Source: UBA4486 sp041984885 (lineage in GTDB: Bacteria > Pseudomonadota > Gammaproteobacteria > Eutrophobiales > Eutrophobiaceae). From it: a DNA stretch of 16,589 nucleotides. The notes under the pieces are model-generated. The model did no database searches and was not told the origin of the DNA. It saw only the letters and a list, made by a program, of their open reading frames with translations. The position numbers and the translations under genes were made by a program. Positions 13,991 through 16,589 of this stretch are shown piece by piece. The stretch covers positions 1 through 16,589 of the forward strand of contig JBHIXH010000049.1 of the NCBI GenBank assembly GCA_041984885.1, written 5' to 3'. Position 1 is the stretch's first letter, and every line of letters starts with the position of its first letter.

Positions 13991-15160
13991 ATGACCGGAT
14001 TGCCGACGCCGGTCCCTGATTTAATCGAGCAAAGCCAGCGTCTGCAGCGACGCATTATTGATCAGATTCGCAGTCGGGGACCGCTGGGGTTGGATGACTT
14101 CATGCAACTCGCCCTGTATGAACCGGGACTCGGTTATTACAGTGCCGGTCAGGTCAGGTTTGGTGAGCAGGGAGACTTTATCACCGCGCCCGAGGTCTCC
14201 GTTGTGTTTGCCCATTGTCTTGCCAACCAGTGCCAGCAAATCATGCAGCAGGCAAAGCCGGATATGATTATCGAGTGTGGTGCCGGCAGCGGTCGGCTGG
14301 CGCACGATCTGCTGCTTCAATTACAGGCTATCGGTTCAGTGCCCGGGCAATACTGGATCCTGGAAACGAGTCCGGCACTGCGACATCGGCAACAGCAACT
14401 TTTGCAACAGCTGGAACCGGCACTGTACGAGCGTATTACCTGGTTTAATGAACCTGCCCAGGCTCCGGTCAGTGCAATAGTGATCGCCAATGAAGTACTC
14501 GATGCCCTGCCGTTTAAACGGGTGCGGATAGATGCTGGCAGCATGGCGGAGTTGAAAGTCAATTTTGCGGATGACAGGTTTTGCTGGCAGGCAGCCGAAC
14601 CACCGACGGAAGTGGAGGCGAGTGAGCAACACTGTCTCGACGGCTTGGTTGCAGCCGGATGCTCTGACTATGCTACCGAGATTCATAACCATCAATCGGC
14701 CTGGCTGACAGCAGTCAGCCGGATGTTAAATTCAGGCATCATTCTGTTGGTGGACTATGGTTACTCTGCGGCCGAATATTATTCGCCGGAACGCTCCATC
14801 GGTACGCTGCTTTGTCACTATCGGAACCATGTCCATGACGATGTGTTTTTTTATCCCGGCTTGCAGGATATTACCTGCTCGGTTAATTTTACTGCCGTTC
14901 GTGATCAGCTTGTTCGTAATGGCTGGACATCACTCGGCTATACGACACAGTCATGTTTTCTAATCGGCTGCGATCTGGAATCGGTTTGTCAGCGGTTGTT
15001 CGATCAGGCCGATAGTGACCCGATAACGTTGAATCAACAAATTCGCAGGCTGACTATGCCGGAACAGATGGGTGAACGTTTTCATGTGTTTGCCGCCGGT
15101 AAAAATCTTGATATGGCTTTGCAGGGGTTTGGTTTTCGCGATATGCAACATCAGTTATGA
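13991..15160 (+). CDS. Class I SAM-dependent methyltransferase, MidA/NDUFAF7 family
   Basis: This 389-residue protein belongs to the DUF185/Methyltransf_28 family. The mitochondrial member NDUFAF7 (MidA) dimethylates an arginine of a complex I subunit during assembly; the bacterial substrate is not established. The signature blocks are present: FMQLALYEPGLGYY (37-50), GDFITAPEVS (61-70), SAM-binding ECGAGSGRLAHDLL (95-108), the ANEVLDALPFKRV motif, and a late DYGYSAAEYYSPERSIGTLL block with the tyrosine-rich sequence common to the family. The ATG at 13991 is preferred because homologues begin shortly before the DQI-G-L helix. An upstream in-frame TTG would run into the folM-like gene. The end overlaps the next gene by 4 nt (ATGA). 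Confidence 0.92.
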   Translation: MTGLPTPVPDLIEQSQRLQRRIIDQIRSRGPLGLDDFMQLALYEPGLGYYSAGQVRFGEQGDFITAPEVSVVFAHCLANQCQQIMQQAKPDMIIECGAGSGRLAHDLLLQLQAIGSVPGQYWILETSPALRHRQQQLLQQLEPALYERITWFNEPAQAPVSAIVIANEVLDALPFKRVRIDAGSMAELKVNFADDRFCWQAAEPPTEVEASEQHCLDGLVAAGCSDYATEIHNHQSAWLTAVSRMLNSGIILLVDYGYSAAEYYSPERSIGTLLCHYRNHVHDDVFFYPGLQDITCSVNFTAVRDQLVRNGWTSLGYTTQSCFLIGCDLESVCQRLFDQADSDPITLNQQIRRLTMPEQMGERFHVFAAGKNLDMALQGFGFRDMQHQL

Positions 15161-15861
15161 AACACGTCGTTGTTCTGCTCCTGCTTTTTCTGACAGCCAA
15201 TGCCTGCACGCCTTCAAATACTAAAATCGAGGGGCGGCAGCAAAAAAAATTCGATATCCGCACGGTCGGTAAGGGTGATATAGACTCGGTGCTGGATATC
15301 CACGTGCAGCAGGTGCGCAATCATTGCCAGCTATTGATGCGCAAGTTATACAAACGTAACCCGCGCGAACTGGAGAAGAATCCGGTCAAGTCCGTTGAGA
15401 AAATTATTCACCGCGTATTTGGCAAAAACCATAACTGGGAGTTCACCGAGTTAAACAATGTAAAAGGGATAGATGCAATTCGACTGGCGCTGGCAGAAGA
15501 CTATGCGGGAGATCGTGTGTTTGTGTTTGTCATTGGACTGTCATCCATGATCATGGAGTCGTATGAATATAAAACCGAGTTTTTCATGTTTGATGATGTT
15601 GATCCGCAAAAGCTTTATAACAGTGCACGCAATATCGAGATCGCTGTGTGGAAGATAACGCACGATAGAGACAGTCATGGCGAATTATATTTGCATTCAA
15701 ACTCGGAACAGGGTGAAGTGATGAACCTGAGTTACGAACGTTTATTCGGCAAGTTGATTGCGGTGCAGGACTCGATGGCATTGATCATGGAGCAGAAAAC
15801 GAATCGCGTCATCAAGAAGGTGATACAGAAGATGGCGACGGCCGTGTTTTTACCAATCTGA
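15157..15861 (+). CDS. Predicted lipoprotein of unknown function
   Basis: This 234-residue protein starts with a lipoprotein signal peptide: MKH, the hydrophobic VVVLLLLFL stretch and lipobox ANAC with Cys17. The mature part contains DIDSVLDIHVQQVRNHCQLLMRKLYKRNPREL, a helical segment with charged and aromatic residues. It continues with a stretch of alternating strands and helices (EDYAGDRVFVFVIGLSSMIMESYEYK). No catalytic motif is visible. I do not know a function. It overlaps midA by an ATGA stop/start and is therefore translationally coupled, and ends 10 nt before uppP, so all three probably form one transcript. Thr follows the lipidated Cys, so outer-membrane anchoring is expected. Confidence 0.85.
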   Translation: MKHVVVLLLLFLTANACTPSNTKIEGRQQKKFDIRTVGKGDIDSVLDIHVQQVRNHCQLLMRKLYKRNPRELEKNPVKSVEKIIHRVFGKNHNWEFTELNNVKGIDAIRLALAEDYAGDRVFVFVIGLSSMIMESYEYKTEFFMFDDVDPQKLYNSARNIEIAVWKITHDRDSHGELYLHSNSEQGEVMNLSYERLFGKLIAVQDSMALIMEQKTNRVIKKVIQKMATAVFLPI

Positions 15862-15871
15862 TTGACAGACA

Positions 15872-16589
15872 GTGGACATTTTCCAGCTAATCATTCTCGG
15901 TCTTATCCAGGGCATTACCGAATTCCTGCCGATTTCGAGTTCAGCGCATTTAATCCTTTTACCGGAACTGGCGGACTGGCCGGACCAGGGACTGGCAAAC
16001 GACATCGCCGCCCATGTCGGCAGCCTGGCGGCGGTCATGATCTATTTTCGCAAGGACCTGCAGGCAATTCTGTCTTCATTCCGCCCTGCCATTTTATCCG
16101 AAGCACAACAGCAACAGCGTCGTCTCGGTTTATTTATCCTGATTGCCAGTGTGCCGATCATGCTGGCCGGACTCATGCTATACAAACTGGTCGCGGATTA
16201 TTTTCGAGACCCAATTGTCATTGCCATCGCCTCGATTGTGTTCGGGGTGCTGTTACTTTTCGCTGATCGAACCGGTACACAGCAACGCAGTATCACTACC
16301 ATAAAACTCAAGGATGCAATATGGATCGGGCTGGCCCAGGCGGTTGCATTGATCCCGGGCACTTCGCGCTCCGGTATTACCATGACCGCCGCACTAATGC
16401 TGGGCCTGCAACGCGAAGCCGCGGCCCGCTTTTCGTTTTATTTATCGATACCCGCGATACTGATGGCCGGTGGTTACCAGGGCTTGCGCTATTTTCTGCA
16501 ACAGGGGGTCGTTGACTGGACGGCGTTTTTTATCGTGGCGCTGAGCTCGGCGATCAGCGCAGCAGTTACGATCCATTACTTTTTGAAAT
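15872..16589 (+). CDS. uppP: Undecaprenyl-diphosphate phosphatase UppP (3' end outside window)
   Basis: The first 239 codons of UppP (also called BacA) are present; the family length is about 265-275. The enzyme recycles undecaprenyl pyrophosphate to the monophosphate carrier needed for peptidoglycan and surface polysaccharides, and confers bacitracin tolerance. Both family motifs are clear: QGITEFLPISSSAHLI (residues 13-28, with Glu17 and His26) and PGTSRSGITMTAAL (from 162, with the essential Arg166). Multiple hydrophobic helices cover the rest. The GTG start encodes M-DIFQLIILGLIQGITEF, the usual N-terminus. No ATG lies in a suitable place. The Shine-Dalgarno sequence is weak, and the gene begins 10 nt after the lipoprotein stop, suggesting reinitiation or coupling. 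Confidence 0.96.
   Translation, partial: MDIFQLIILGLIQGITEFLPISSSAHLILLPELADWPDQGLANDIAAHVGSLAAVMIYFRKDLQAILSSFRPAILSEAQQQQRRLGLFILIASVPIMLAGLMLYKLVADYFRDPIVIAIASIVFGVLLLFADRTGTQQRSITTIKLKDAIWIGLAQAVALIPGTSRSGITMTAALMLGLQREAAARFSFYLSIPAILMAGGYQGLRYFLQQGVVDWTAFFIVALSSAISAAVTIHYFLK

Overview
The window looks like the chromosome of a free-living, non-enteric gammaproteobacterium of moderate GC content. The basis is the rpsU-yqeY-dnaG-rpoD macromolecular synthesis operon with yqeY between rpsU and dnaG, a CAU-anticodon tRNA downstream of rpoD, tsaD divergent from rpsU, and the following plsY, folB-folK, folM, midA and uppP genes. All of these encode well-conserved proteins. I see no phage, CRISPR array or intact transposase.

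Layout. (1) Positions 1-1961 hold the C-terminal end of a TonB-dependent outer-membrane receptor, interrupted by a 10-N assembly gap, followed by a PepSY-TM inner-membrane protein. Together they suggest uptake and reductive release of an iron chelate. (2) Positions 1962-4616 hold a more AT-rich accessory module: an AraC-family regulator on the minus strand, divergent from an unassigned four-helix membrane protein and a cytochrome b561. Two near-identical 28-nt copies of a palindromic repeat bracket this module. (3) Positions 4617-4851 hold a minus-strand tRNA, probably tRNA-Ile2 (CAU), preceded by what looks like a damaged copy of the 5' part of the same tRNA. (4) Positions 4852-9476 hold the minus-strand operon rpsU-yqeY-dnaG-rpoD, with a probable sigma-70 promoter and hairpins in the leader, in the yqeY-dnaG gap and just before rpoD. 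(5) Positions 9514-13922 hold tsaD, convergent plsY, then folB-folK, an SGNH hydrolase and a small lipoprotein, met head-on by a FolM-like pteridine reductase. Three of these genes belong to folate/pterin metabolism. (6) Positions 13991-16589 hold midA (an NDUFAF7-like methyltransferase), a translationally coupled lipoprotein of unknown function, and the 5' part of uppP.

Most of the window is ordinary housekeeping DNA. The points most worth a second look are the repeat-bracketed AraC/4-TM/b561 module, the tRNA remnant, the terminator-like hairpin just before rpoD, the Lys-to-Gln change at the expected catalytic position of the FolM-like reductase, and the evidence that the N gap is not a real 10-base gap. 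I found nothing I would confidently call a new biological system. The repeat-bracketed module is the best candidate for something undescribed.
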